Below are positions 47,318 through 55,824 of a DNA stretch of 64,000 nt, in pieces. The position numbers and the translations under genes are program-made. This DNA comes from Pontibacter indicus (GTDB lineage: Bacteria; Bacteroidota; Bacteroidia; Cytophagales; Hymenobacteraceae): the NCBI RefSeq assembly GCF_900156345.1, contig NZ_FTPP01000001.1:434001-498000 (forward strand), given 5' to 3'. Below the pieces are notes generated by a model, which was not told the DNA's origin, did no database searches, and worked only from the letters and a program-made list of their open reading frames with translations. The number at the start of each line of letters is the position of its first letter. Position 1 is the first letter of the stretch.

Positions 47318-48292
47318 ATGTACAAACCTACGGAAGCCGGCACCTGGAAAGGAAGAGTAGACGCTGCAGATGGTGTGGAAGGCAAGCGCTGGCACCAGGG
47401 CATACAGCTGCTTGACTTAAGCAAGGAAACGGAACCAGCGACGGCTGAGCAGGCCATAGTGTTTCTGGGCTTTTGCTGTGATGAGGGCGTGCGGCGCAAC
47501 CAGGGAAGGGAAGGGGCTGTGCAGGGACCATCAGCTTTACGGCAGGCCATGGCTTCATTTGCCTGGCACTTGGAGGATGACACCGCCCTGTTGGACGCCG
47601 GTGATGTATACTGTACCAACCAGAACCTGGAAGAGGCGCAGAAGCAGCTTGGCAAGAAGGTACACTCGCTCCTGGCCAACACCTACAAAACAATCGTCCT
47701 CGGAGGAGGCCACGAAACCGCTTACGGTCACTTTTCAGGGATAAAACAAGCGTTGCCTGCAGACAAACAACTCGGCATCATCAACTTCGACGCGCACTTC
47801 GACCTGCGCAGTTATGAAAAGCAACCAAGTTCGGGCTCGCCGTTTCTACAGATCGCCGACGATCTGATCAAAAACAACCAGGAGTTCAACTACCTGTGCC
47901 TGGGTATACAGCAGTATGGCAACACCCAAAAGCTCTTCAAAACAGCTGAGGAGTATGGAGCTGATTATGTATTTGCTCCCGCCATGCAGGTATACAACTT
48001 TGAGGCGCTGCGCGAAAAACTGCAGCAGTTTATAGCGCTGGTAGATGTGCTGTACGTGAGCATCGACCTGGATGTGTTCGCTGCAGCCTATGCACCGGGC
48101 GTAAGTGCCCCGGCTGCTTTAGGTATACACCCGGAAATCGCTCTGATTTTGTTACAGGAGATCATCAGCAGTGGCAAACTGCTCACCCTGGACGTGGTGG
48201 AGCTGAACCCGTCGTTAGACGTCGACAGCCGTACCGCAAGACTCGCGGCTTCGCTACTGTACCACGTGGTGCAGCAATGGAGCCAGATTTAG
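47318..48292 (+). CDS. hutG: Formimidoylglutamase
   Basis: A 324-residue ureohydrolase of the arginase superfamily. It hydrolyses N-formimidoyl-glutamate to glutamate and formamide, completing histidine breakdown. Manganese ligands are visible in GGGHETAYGH (about 127-136), NFDAHFDLR (about 152-160) and SIDLDVFAAAYAPGVSAP (about 244-261). The open frame extends 60 bases upstream, but those codons encode the word repeat, so ATG at 47318 is chosen. hutH (histidine ammonia-lyase) is not in the window and must be elsewhere if the pathway is complete. Confidence 0.93.
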   Translation: MYKPTEAGTWKGRVDAADGVEGKRWHQGIQLLDLSKETEPATAEQAIVFLGFCCDEGVRRNQGREGAVQGPSALRQAMASFAWHLEDDTALLDAGDVYCTNQNLEEAQKQLGKKVHSLLANTYKTIVLGGGHETAYGHFSGIKQALPADKQLGIINFDAHFDLRSYEKQPSSGSPFLQIADDLIKNNQEFNYLCLGIQQYGNTQKLFKTAEEYGADYVFAPAMQVYNFEALREKLQQFIALVDVLYVSIDLDVFAAAYAPGVSAPAALGIHPEIALILLQEIISSGKLLTLDVVELNPSLDVDSRTARLAASLLYHVVQQWSQI

Positions 48293-48474
48293 AAGTTAGA
48301 AAAGTAAAAAGTTAGAAAGATAGAAAGATGACGCTACCTAGGCTGAAATGCAGGTTAGTTAATTGCATGGCGTTTCACTAACCTGTAACAGCAGAGGATG
48401 TCAATCCTTTTTATACCTGACTTTAAGCTGCTAAGCTAGATTTTTACCTTTCTAACTTTTTACTTTTCTAACTT
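48293..48474. repeat. 27-bp perfect inverted repeat of TTAGAAA words
   Basis: 48293-48319 (AAGTTAGAAAAGTAAAAAGT and onward) is the exact reverse complement of 48448-48474, with about 128 bases between. It lies exactly between the converging ends of hutG and the next gene. Looser copies of the word are at 23189-23225 and 25252-25275. Confidence 0.88.
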
Positions 48475-48476
48475 TC

Positions 48477-48878
48477 TTATCTTCCAACCTTAAACTTACT
48501 CCAATAGGTTGTGTCGGGGGTGATGACTTCGATTTGATAGGTGTCGGGTCGCAGCTTGCCCAGGTCAAAACGCCAGGCGGTTTCTTTCTTGGCTACGCTC
48601 ACAGGTTTTTTATAAACCAGCCTGCCTGCTCTGTTTTTCACTTCCAGCCGCGCATTTTCAGTCAGCACCTGATTGAAGTCCAGCACAAAAGTCCCTTTCT
48701 TGGTTGGGTTCAGAAATATACCCGACAGCGTTTCCATACGGACGGTGGAGTCGGCTTTAATCTCTTTGATTTTGTCCTGCTCTACAGGTATAGTTTGGGT
48801 TGAGCTCCGCTGCGCCGTGGCGCAAAAACCGGCCAGCACCATGGCGCCAGCCAGCCAATACGTTTGTTTCATTTTCAT
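48477..48878 (-). CDS. Small exported protein resembling a lone type IX sorting domain
   Basis: A 133-residue protein with a signal peptide (about 1-22, ending CATAQ). Almost all the rest (about 50-133) follows the pattern of the Por-secretion (type A) C-terminal domain: an NP near the beginning (FLNPTKKGTFVLDF), ARLEVKNRAGRLVYKK, a DLGKLRPDTYQIEV segment where DLS-L--G-Y is usual, and a WSKFKVGR end. Normally this domain is the tail of a larger cargo protein. Standing alone, it may be a remnant or a small secreted protein. This is a pattern match by eye, not a firm family call. Confidence 0.65.
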   Translation of the reverse strand: MKMKQTYWLAGAMVLAGFCATAQRSSTQTIPVEQDKIKEIKADSTVRMETLSGIFLNPTKKGTFVLDFNQVLTENARLEVKNRAGRLVYKKPVSVAKKETAWRFDLGKLRPDTYQIEVITPDTTYWSKFKVGR

Positions 48879-48976
48879 AATCTATCTCCAGCACATGGGT
48901 ATACCGGAGCTATACATAATTTAGGCCAGATTCTACGGGTCTCACTAAAAATTCTAAAAATCAGTGCAATTTTTTT

Positions 48977-49846
48977 CTAGAAAGACACCCGATAGGCAAC
49001 CACGCGGTTGTCGAAAAAAGTGGGGACGTAAAGCAGGCCCTGCTCTTCGGAATAGAAAATATCCGCTGCGTTGATTTTCTTGTTCTTCGTATCGAGCACT
49101 TTCCAGTTCTTGCCGGCATTGTTCACAAAATAAATTTCCCCATTCCAGTTCGATACCAGATACCCCCCAGCACCTAGCCGCACAATGCCATCTGCCGAAG
49201 GAATCTTTTCGGTCCAGTCTGTGAATTCCTTCTGGTCCGTATCCAGAAAGCGCACCTTACCTGTGTTGAAGGACGCCACGATCAGTCGATTATTGTCATA
49301 TAACAAACCATTCGGGCGCTCACGCTTGGTGTCGAGCCAGTGATTGACGCGGCCGTTCCGGAACAGATAGATAGCTCCGCGCTGCGAGTCGGATACATAC
49401 ACATTGCCGGCATCGTCTACGGTCACATCGTTGAGCATCTGGGCTTTGTCAGCTTTGTGCCGGGCCAGGATGGCGCCTGTCTGGGTGGCAATGGCAACGA
49501 TCTCGTCTATGTCGGCCACATACAGGATGTTGTTGTGCAGGGCAAGGCCTTTAGGATCATTCAATCCCGAAACCCAATAGAGTTGCTCCACGTCGCCGTT
49601 GGGGCTAAGGCGCGAGATAAAGCCATCACCATCTTTGCGGTCTCTGTTGCTCTCGTTAATGTTGGAAACGTAGAGCACATTGCGTTCGCGGTCGAAGACC
49701 ACCGACTCAGGAGAGCGCAGTGTGTTGTCCGTGGCCCAGGCCTCTGTAAGCGTTACGGGGCCTTTGGAAGAGAACAGTCCGCCACTGCAGCCTTGCAGGC
49801 AAAGGGCGGCGAGTAAGATGAAGCTAAGTAATGAGAATGATCGCAT
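48977..49846 (-). CDS. Lipoprotein with SMP-30/NHL-like propeller
   Basis: A 289-residue lipoprotein. The signal MRSFSLLSFILLAALCLQGC ends at the lipidated Cys20. The mature protein is a beta-propeller with repeated 'NVLYVSNIN', 'GDVEQLYWVSGLNDPKGLAL', 'ILYVADID', 'NDVTVDDAGNVYVSDS' and 'NGLLYDNNRLIVAS' elements, as in gluconolactonase/LRE-like and NHL-repeat proteins. Some lactonase positions appear conserved, but catalysis is uncertain. It is probably attached to the outer membrane facing the periplasm. It follows menE on the minus strand with a gap of about 50 bases. Confidence 0.8.
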   Translation of the reverse strand: MRSFSLLSFILLAALCLQGCSGGLFSSKGPVTLTEAWATDNTLRSPESVVFDRERNVLYVSNINESNRDRKDGDGFISRLSPNGDVEQLYWVSGLNDPKGLALHNNILYVADIDEIVAIATQTGAILARHKADKAQMLNDVTVDDAGNVYVSDSQRGAIYLFRNGRVNHWLDTKRERPNGLLYDNNRLIVASFNTGKVRFLDTDQKEFTDWTEKIPSADGIVRLGAGGYLVSNWNGEIYFVNNAGKNWKVLDTKNKKINAADIFYSEEQGLLYVPTFFDNRVVAYRVSF

Positions 49847-49895
49847 AGTCAGGTGCTTTGTTTTTACCCTACTACGCGATAGCGCCATACCTGTT

Positions 49896-51008
49896 TTAAT
49901 CTGTCTCGAGCCCCAGCTTCTGCATGGTGCGCAGCCGGGACACTTTGCCGGTGGGAGTTTCCGAGAAAGCGGGGCTATAGTACACGTCTTTCGGCATTTC
50001 GAACTTGTGCAACAGACTGCGCATTTTGTCCAGTACGAGCTGCTCTGTTTCCTCGGGCAAACTGTTTCCTTCCAGTACCAGAATCACTTTTTCGCCCAAC
50101 AGTTCGTCAGGCTGGGAGGCCACAAAGAAGCGAGGCGCATTTTCCAGGTCGGCCATGGCTTCCGAAACGGCTACTTCCACGGTTTCCGTCTGCACTTTCA
50201 CGCCGCCGGTATTGATGGTATTGTCAGCACGGCCTATCCATCGGAAGCGAGTAGGGGTGAGGATCTCGACGATATCGTTTGTGACCAGCGTTTCATTTGA
50301 CGTGATGTCGGCTGTGATGGTGAGACATCCGCGGTTGTCCTGGCCAATGGTGACGCCCTCGATCGTTTCGTAGTAGTCGGCTGCGTCAGGGCCGTTGAGC
50401 AGGCGCAGGGCAATGTGCGAGGCTGTTTCCGTCATACCGTAGGTATGGTAGACTGGCACCCGCAGCAGTTGCAGCTCGCGCTGTAGCGCAAAACTTACCG
50501 GAGCACCTCCCACCAGGATGGCTTTCATGTTGTTCAAGCGCTCCAGACTGCCCCCGTTTTCATGCAGGATGGTCTGCAGCTGCATCGGCACAAAGGACGA
50601 GAAGTGATACGCTTCGTCTGCAGGGGCAAGTGTAAGCGGATTCCCGACAGGCTCCACAATCGTCATCTGCATGTCGGCCAGCAGTCCGCGAACGATCATC
50701 ATCAAACCGGCAATGTACTCTGTATTGAGGCAGATTAGCATATGCTCATCTGCTTTCAGGTGGAGCAGTTTGATAGTCCGGCGGGCGCTGATCTCCATTT
50801 GCTTGCGTGTGAGCGCAATCTGCTTCGGCACGCCGGTAGAGCCGGAGGTTTGGATCGGAAATTCCTGCACCCCGTTAAGCCAGTCACGGCAAAATTCGAG
50901 GGTCTTTGCTTCGTAGCCGTTTAGTGGCACACTGTTGCGGAAAGAATAGGCCGCTATTTCGTCGTAGAAGAACTTCTTCCCGTTTAGGGTCAGGAACCTT
51001 TGCGTCAT
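49896..51008 (-). CDS. menE: O-succinylbenzoate-CoA ligase
   Basis: A 370-residue member of the AMP-binding (ANL) superfamily. The phosphate-binding loop TSGSTGVPKQIALTRKQ is at about 56-72. The A5 motif is YHTYGMTETASHIALR, and the late R-W-I-GRADNTINTGGVKVQ motif is near 276-290. The protein is shorter than E. coli MenE, as is usual in Bacteroidota. It activates O-succinylbenzoate with CoA and ATP for menaquinone synthesis. menD, menF and a menI-like gene lie upstream on the same strand, which supports the assignment. An alternative start lies 24 bases upstream. Confidence 0.88.
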   Translation of the reverse strand: MTQRFLTLNGKKFFYDEIAAYSFRNSVPLNGYEAKTLEFCRDWLNGVQEFPIQTSGSTGVPKQIALTRKQMEISARRTIKLLHLKADEHMLICLNTEYIAGLMMIVRGLLADMQMTIVEPVGNPLTLAPADEAYHFSSFVPMQLQTILHENGGSLERLNNMKAILVGGAPVSFALQRELQLLRVPVYHTYGMTETASHIALRLLNGPDAADYYETIEGVTIGQDNRGCLTITADITSNETLVTNDIVEILTPTRFRWIGRADNTINTGGVKVQTETVEVAVSEAMADLENAPRFFVASQPDELLGEKVILVLEGNSLPEETEQLVLDKMRSLLHKFEMPKDVYYSPAFSETPTGKVSRLRTMQKLGLETD

Positions 51009-51439
51009 GGGGTGTCTCAATAGTTGCGACAAGCACGTCTTCAGTACTGCTTTGCCGCATGTTCATACGTTTTATTTTTCGGAGCCTGGCAGGTATAGCT
51101 AGCCGATTATTTATGCTGTTGATAGCATACGAAATAGGCTAGCTGCCAGACTATACCATACGGGTTTTTTGCAGGTATAGGCTGCTCTGATTTTTCGCTC
51201 AAAATTACGAGAATCAGGTATAAGACCTAAATAAGGGCAGGTATAATTTATGCTTAGCAGTTAATAGGAGAACTACTGAATCATGTTTCCAACAGGGTGA
51301 GGCAGGTTTATAAAAAATTAAATCGGAAGTTTTTCGGAAAGTAAGAGCCGCACCTCTATCACCTTCCTCCCCGTATGGAGGAAGCAATTTTCGGATTAGC
51401 CGGGTCTGGTGCATTTAATAAAGCACCAGAAGCAATGGC
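51009..51439. other. Spacer with an inverted repeat interrupted by AGGTAT
   Basis: No gene is seen. At 51086-51149, CTGGC-AGCTAGCC would pair perfectly with GGCTAGCT-GCCAG, except that the left arm has six extra bases, AGGTAT, exactly at the join. An inner TATGCT/AGCATA stem extends the hairpin. Further AGGTATA copies lie at about 51173, 51215 and 51239. Confidence 0.7.
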
Positions 51440-51895
51440 TTAATAAAGCACGTCTCTTTCCGGGCGGCTGATCAGGTTATCGACCGACAAACGGCCAGAA
51501 CCGAGGATCAGGAACACAAACAGCAGAATCAGGACAACGATAGATGACCAAAGCTCGGTGTTCTCAGAGTAGAAGCCCCGCTGCGGATTGATAAAAAACA
51601 CAGCACCCAACAGGATCGGGATCTGAAAGAGGATGGCAATGCGGGTAACCAGGCCCATGGCAATCAGCAGTCCGCCCACCAGGTGCGCAAAGGCCACATA
51701 ATGTGCCATACCGAATGACACCCATTGAAACTGGCTATCGCGCATAATGTTCTGCAGTGCCTCCGTATCCTGGATAAACATGACGCCTTTCACGAATAAA
51801 AAGATACCCAGCGCCATGCGCACAAAGTCTACCCAAACCGGATGGTGTGTATCAGCCCAGTGCTCGATCCGGTGCATGTCTTGCGTTAAGTTCAT
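51440..51895 (-). CDS. DoxX family membrane protein
   Basis: A 151-residue inner-membrane protein with four hydrophobic helices (about 23-40, 65-85, 92-110, 120-138). The central segment VAFAHLVGGLLIAMGLVTRIAI and IPILLGAVFFINPQRG is typical of the DoxX/DUF4870-like group, in which an A-H-x-x-GG-L-x-x-GL pattern recurs. Members include subunits of quinol oxidases and thiosulfate:quinone reductases, but most have no known role. It stands alone, between menE and the repeat-rich spacer before menD. Confidence 0.82.
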   Translation of the reverse strand: MNLTQDMHRIEHWADTHHPVWVDFVRMALGIFLFVKGVMFIQDTEALQNIMRDSQFQWVSFGMAHYVAFAHLVGGLLIAMGLVTRIAILFQIPILLGAVFFINPQRGFYSENTELWSSIVVLILLFVFLILGSGRLSVDNLISRPERDVLY

Positions 51896-52100
51896 GGCTG
51901 TATGATTTTAGGTTTAACAAATTAGTATACAATTATTTAAACGAATCGTGCTGTTAAATGGATGATGAAATAAGGGTTAGTTCTTTGAAATATCGAATAG
52001 GTAGGCTTGCATCTGCTGTTTATGCAAGGAGCCGCAGTTCATGGCGGCGGTATACTTATACCTCATGTAGCAGTTTAGCTGTTGAAGGTATAGCAACTTG

Positions 52101-52235
52101 TTTCATAGCTTGCCATGCCAGGCGGGCTGGGGTTTCGCCTGTGCGGCGGGCACCTACTTTTTTCCTTGATGAAAAAAGTAGGCAAAAAAATCAAGACGAT
52201 TTTGAACTCGCTGACCGCTCAAACAAAAAATCGTC
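52101..52235. repeat. Structured repeat element, copy B
   Basis: After TTTCATAGCTTG comes P1, CCTACTTTTTT (52153-52163) with AAAAAAGTAGG (52172-52182). Its loop CTTGAT (52165-52170) pairs with ATCAAG (52190-52195), where copy A has CTTGAC with GTCAAG. P2 is GACGATTTT (52195-52203) with AAAATCGTC (52227-52235), perfect. Its loop contains ACTCGCTGACCGCTCAAACA, as in copy A. The P2 stem sequence differs almost completely from copy A yet still pairs. Confidence 0.82.
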
Positions 52236-52356
52236 AAAAGTGCACCTGGCACCGTTATTTGCTGCGTTGGTTACGTGCAAGTAAGTCTTGCTATACCTGC
52301 CAGTGGCTTGTGTGGATACTATGAAGCTATACCTTAATCGTAGTAGTGGCCAAATT

Positions 52357-52669
52357 CTCCTCTTGAGGGGAGCGAAGAGGGTGTAATCGTGAACAGGTAT
52401 GCAAAAACTACAATGCTTATATCTGTGAGATGGCAATTACATGTTCCCCGCCTTAGACAAGGAGGGGTTAGGGGTGGTTGGACCCGGTATAGCTACACCT
52501 TTGCTACAAGGCTTATACCTGCAAACTGGTAACTACAGAAAATTCCCCTCTTGAGAGGGGCAGGGGTGTGTCAATCGTGCAAGTATACGGTTACTATACT
52601 GTCTATACTTTTAAACTGGCAACACAAAGTCACCCTCCTGTTTTTAGGAGGGGTTAGGGGAGGTAATCG
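52357..52669. repeat. Cluster of four REP-like G-rich hairpins
   Basis: The units are at 52357-52392 (CTCCTC-TTGA-GGGGAG type with GTAATCGTGAA), 52446-52493 (CCGCCTT/AAGGAGG, then GGGTTAGGGGTGGTT and GACCCGGTATA), 52545-52570 (CCCCTC/GAGGGG with CAGGGGTGTG, then TCAATCGTGCA) and 52633-52669 (CCCTCCT/AGGAGGG, then GTTAGGGGAGGT). The last one abuts the menD stop. The spacer 51896-52670 has no gene. Confidence 0.78.
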
Positions 52670-52670
52670 C

Positions 52671-54368
52671 CTACAAAGCCTTCAACAGCGCCTGCTTATA
52701 AGCAGCGAACTCTACAGCATTCTCTTTGCTGTCGGTGAAGATCTCCAGTATACCAGCTCCGGCATCGGCGGCGAAGAAAGCGGGTAGTGCTTGCTCTAGT
52801 TCCTCGAGTGAAGAGCAGACAGTGTATTCCAAACCGAAGTCGAGGGCCGTGTTACGGGCGTCCAGTTGCTGGCAGGTTTCAAAGAATTCTTCCAACTCCG
52901 GCTGCCGCTTCGGACCATCGATCAGCCTGAAAATGCCCCCTGCATGGTTGTTGATGATCACGATGCGCAGGTTGGCCGGCAGGTAATTGTGCCAGAGTCC
53001 GTTGCGGTCGTAGAAAAAGGCCATGTCGCCAGTGAGGAGGGTGGTGATGCGGTTGCTACTAAGGGCGCAGCCGACAGCGGTGCTGGTGCTGCCGTCAATT
53101 CCGCTCGTGCCGCGGTTGGCGTATACCTGCACATCCTGATCTGCTCGTAGGGCCAGGATGTTGGCATAGCGCACTGCCATGCTGTTAGCCAGGTGCAGAT
53201 TGCTCTGCTGTGGCAGACTGTTGAGCATACGGCTGATGGCCGTCAATTCGCTGTAGGGAGCTTCCTTTGTAAAGTCTTTCAGAAAATTACCTGCCTTACT
53301 TTCTATATCTGTCCAGGATTCTATATAGCCAGGTTCTACGCGCGTGCTTCCGGCCAGGCTGCGAAAAAAGCTGACGGGAGTGCAGCGGATGATGCGGGTG
53401 AGCGACTGGAACGTATCGGCCACTTGTCCGGCTGGCTGTATGTGCCAGTGCGCTTTGGGCTTATACTGGCGCAGGTATAGCTTCAGGCTTTTGGATATGA
53501 CGGATTTGCCAAATGTGATCAGCAAGTCAGGCTGCAAGGACTTCATTTTCTCCGGATCGGGGCAGGCTAAAATCGCATCCTGATGGCGCACCACACCCGG
53601 CAGTTGTTGCGTGTTGCTGATGATGTCTCCCACTGCCACGGCGCCCGTCGAACCCGTGAAATTCTGTAGGGCCTGCAGCAGACTCAGGTCGTGGTGCCCT
53701 TGCCCGGCCACGATCAGCACGCGCTTGAAAAAGAGCATTTCCTGCTCCAACTTGAGGGACTGCATCGGGTTCAACTCAAAGGTACTGTGGTCTTCTTCGA
53801 TCACTTTCACCTGGGTGTCGTACTGCAGTTCTTCTCCATCAGCAGGGTAGAAGGGCTCACGCAGCGGCACGTTGATGTGCACCGGGCCGGCCGGGAAAGC
53901 CACCGCCTCGTTCAGCGCCTCCGACACTAGGCGCTCCGTATGCCACACGGCATCCGGATGTTCCAGGGCAACCGGGAAGTCGAAGCTGCGCTTGATGTGC
54001 TGTCCGTATACCTGTTGCTGCCGGATGGTCTGTCCGTCCAGCTGATCGATCCACTCCGGTGGACGATCTGCGGTGAGCACCAACAAGGGCACCTGCAGGA
54101 AGAAAGCCTCTGCCACAGCAGGCGCATAGTTGAGCGCAGCCGTACCCGAAGTACAGATCAGCACCGTCGGTTTACACGTTGTCTGCGCCATGCCAAGGGC
54201 TATAAATGCCGCCGCCCGTTCATCGCTTACCGTGCGCACCGTCAGCTTCGGGTGACGTGCAAAAGCAATGGTCAGCGGAGCACAGCGCGACCCCGGCGAC
54301 AACACCACATTTTCCACTCCCTTGCGGGCGCATATCTCAGCAATATTGACAACAGGCGATTGGATCAT
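52671..54368 (-). CDS. menD: 2-succinyl-5-enolpyruvyl-6-hydroxy-3-cyclohexene-1-carboxylate synthase
   Basis: The 565-residue thiamine diphosphate enzyme joins isochorismate and 2-oxoglutarate in menaquinone synthesis. The N-terminal domain contains ENVVLSPGSRCAPLTIAF (19-36) and SDERAAAFIALGMA (48-61), with the catalytic Glu of ThDP enzymes. The central domain starts near 185. The C-terminal ThDP-binding region has NRGTSGIDGSTSTAVG and LLTGDMAFFYDRNGL, then IVIINNHAGGIF. Length and order are complete. On the minus strand its leader holds the CAACAATTTAACCATC word and GAGTGATT-type words. Confidence 0.96.
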   Translation of the reverse strand: MIQSPVVNIAEICARKGVENVVLSPGSRCAPLTIAFARHPKLTVRTVSDERAAAFIALGMAQTTCKPTVLICTSGTAALNYAPAVAEAFFLQVPLLVLTADRPPEWIDQLDGQTIRQQQVYGQHIKRSFDFPVALEHPDAVWHTERLVSEALNEAVAFPAGPVHINVPLREPFYPADGEELQYDTQVKVIEEDHSTFELNPMQSLKLEQEMLFFKRVLIVAGQGHHDLSLLQALQNFTGSTGAVAVGDIISNTQQLPGVVRHQDAILACPDPEKMKSLQPDLLITFGKSVISKSLKLYLRQYKPKAHWHIQPAGQVADTFQSLTRIIRCTPVSFFRSLAGSTRVEPGYIESWTDIESKAGNFLKDFTKEAPYSELTAISRMLNSLPQQSNLHLANSMAVRYANILALRADQDVQVYANRGTSGIDGSTSTAVGCALSSNRITTLLTGDMAFFYDRNGLWHNYLPANLRIVIINNHAGGIFRLIDGPKRQPELEEFFETCQQLDARNTALDFGLEYTVCSSLEELEQALPAFFAADAGAGILEIFTDSKENAVEFAAYKQALLKAL

Positions 54369-54392
54369 ATTTGATTTAGTGAGTTAGTGTTT

Positions 54393-54612
54393 GAGTGATT
54401 GAGTGAATTGTTAAATTGTTGATGGTTAAATTGTTTAATTGATGATTGAGTCTGTGTAGAGGGATTTTAGAGAGCAATAATTCGGAGCCTTTAACTGGAT
54501 TTTTGTCAAACTAAACACTCCTATAAAAAAATTTAAATCCATAAATTAGCTCAACTCCCCATTCACTATTTCAAAAATCACTCAATCACTCCATCACTCA
54601 TTCACTCAATGT
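54393..54612. repeat. GAGTGATT / AATCACTC inverted word repeat
   Basis: GAGTGATTGAGTGA (54393-54406) is the exact complement of TCACTCAATCACTC (54578-54591). More CACTCA words run to 54609, next to the menF stop. A CAACAATTTAACCATC-type word (complement at 54405-54438) sits inside. It lies between menF and menD. Confidence 0.82.
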
Positions 54613-55821
54613 TTAAAATTCCGATAGAATTTTAAACATCGTCTGAAGTTTGTGCCTTGTTTCCTGCCATTCCTTTTCGGGGGATGACTCGCCGGTGATG
54701 CCAGCGCCTGCGTATAGTACGGCTTCGTGCTCTAATAGCTGCATGCAGCGCAGGTTCACAAAAAGGTAGGTACCGGCTTCACTGTTTACGGGGCCCAGAA
54801 AGCCGCTGTAGTAGCAACGGTCGTAACCTTCGTGGTCCAGTATAAAGCGCTGAGACGGTTCCTTCGGGAGTCCGCACACGGCGGAGGTGGGGTGCAAGAG
54901 GCGCAGCATATCGGTGCCCAACGTTGGGAAGTCCACTTCCTTCAGATCCACCTTAAAATCGGTGCGCAGGTGCATCAGGTTTCCTGCTATCACGGTGCGG
55001 GGACCTACTTCGGTATACTCACGCAGGCGGAGCTTTTTAAAACAACTCAGCACGTAGCGCTCTACCATACCTTGCTCTTCGATTTCCTTTTGGCGCCAGA
55101 TGGCGTTAGCCGTGGAGCCGTCTTCGCACAAAGGTTGTGTGCCGGCCAGGGCTACCGTTTTGAATACCTGCTGCTGGTCCACACTCACCAGTATTTCCGG
55201 TGTAGCGCCCAGCCAGGTGCCCACGCCAGGTATAGCCACCAGCGAGACGAAAGCGTTGGGGTAGGCGGCCAGCATTTTCTCGAACGCTTTGAGCAAACTG
55301 AAACCAGCGGGCAGCGGCGTTGTGCTGGTTCGGGAGAGAACGACTTTCTCCATCGTTTCCGCCCGGATGGCGTCCACCGCCAGGCTGGCAGCCGCTGTGA
55401 AGGTTTCTTCGTTGCGGTCGGCATGGCGAGTAGGTTTGGCAGGTATAGGCCATGCGCTAGGCTCCCCGATCTCAGACTGCATCACTACTTCTGTAAAAAG
55501 GCTCGCCTTTGTGGCTGGTGCATCAGGAGCTGTAGTGATCTGACCTGTTAGGGAACTATACCGGATGTCAGCTTTCAGGAAAATGTGGCCATGTTCGCCT
55601 TCCGTCTCGAAGGGGCAGAAGAGGAAACCGGCTGGACTTGGCTCCAATGCAGGTATAGCCGGGGTGGATTGCGGTGCAAAGGAGATGCAGGCTTGCACTT
55701 CGGTTTGCAAAGGAAGTCGCCAGACGGCTATGGCCAGTTGCTGGCGCAGCGCCGCCGTAAGTACCTGTTCCAGGGTATAGTGCCCTCCGGTTTCACCTCC
55801 TATTCCAACTGCCTGCTCCAT
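54613..55821 (-). CDS. menF: Isochorismate synthase
   Basis: A 402-residue chorismate-utilising enzyme that makes isochorismate, the first committed step of menaquinone synthesis (or of a siderophore, though context favours menaquinone). The chorismate-binding domain occupies about 130-400. It shows EKVVLSRTSTTPLP, ATPEILVSV, TVALAGTQPL, EEQGMVERYV, HLRTDFKVDL, LHPTSAVCGLPKEPS and YSGFLGPVNSEAGTYLFVNLRCM. These include the acidic metal ligands and the Lys expected for isochorismate synthase. The N-terminal third is variable. It starts 3 bases after the stop of the menI-like gene, so they are coupled. Confidence 0.93.
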   Translation of the reverse strand: MEQAVGIGGETGGHYTLEQVLTAALRQQLAIAVWRLPLQTEVQACISFAPQSTPAIPALEPSPAGFLFCPFETEGEHGHIFLKADIRYSSLTGQITTAPDAPATKASLFTEVVMQSEIGEPSAWPIPAKPTRHADRNEETFTAAASLAVDAIRAETMEKVVLSRTSTTPLPAGFSLLKAFEKMLAAYPNAFVSLVAIPGVGTWLGATPEILVSVDQQQVFKTVALAGTQPLCEDGSTANAIWRQKEIEEQGMVERYVLSCFKKLRLREYTEVGPRTVIAGNLMHLRTDFKVDLKEVDFPTLGTDMLRLLHPTSAVCGLPKEPSQRFILDHEGYDRCYYSGFLGPVNSEAGTYLFVNLRCMQLLEHEAVLYAGAGITGESSPEKEWQETRHKLQTMFKILSEF

Positions 55822-55824
55822 ACC

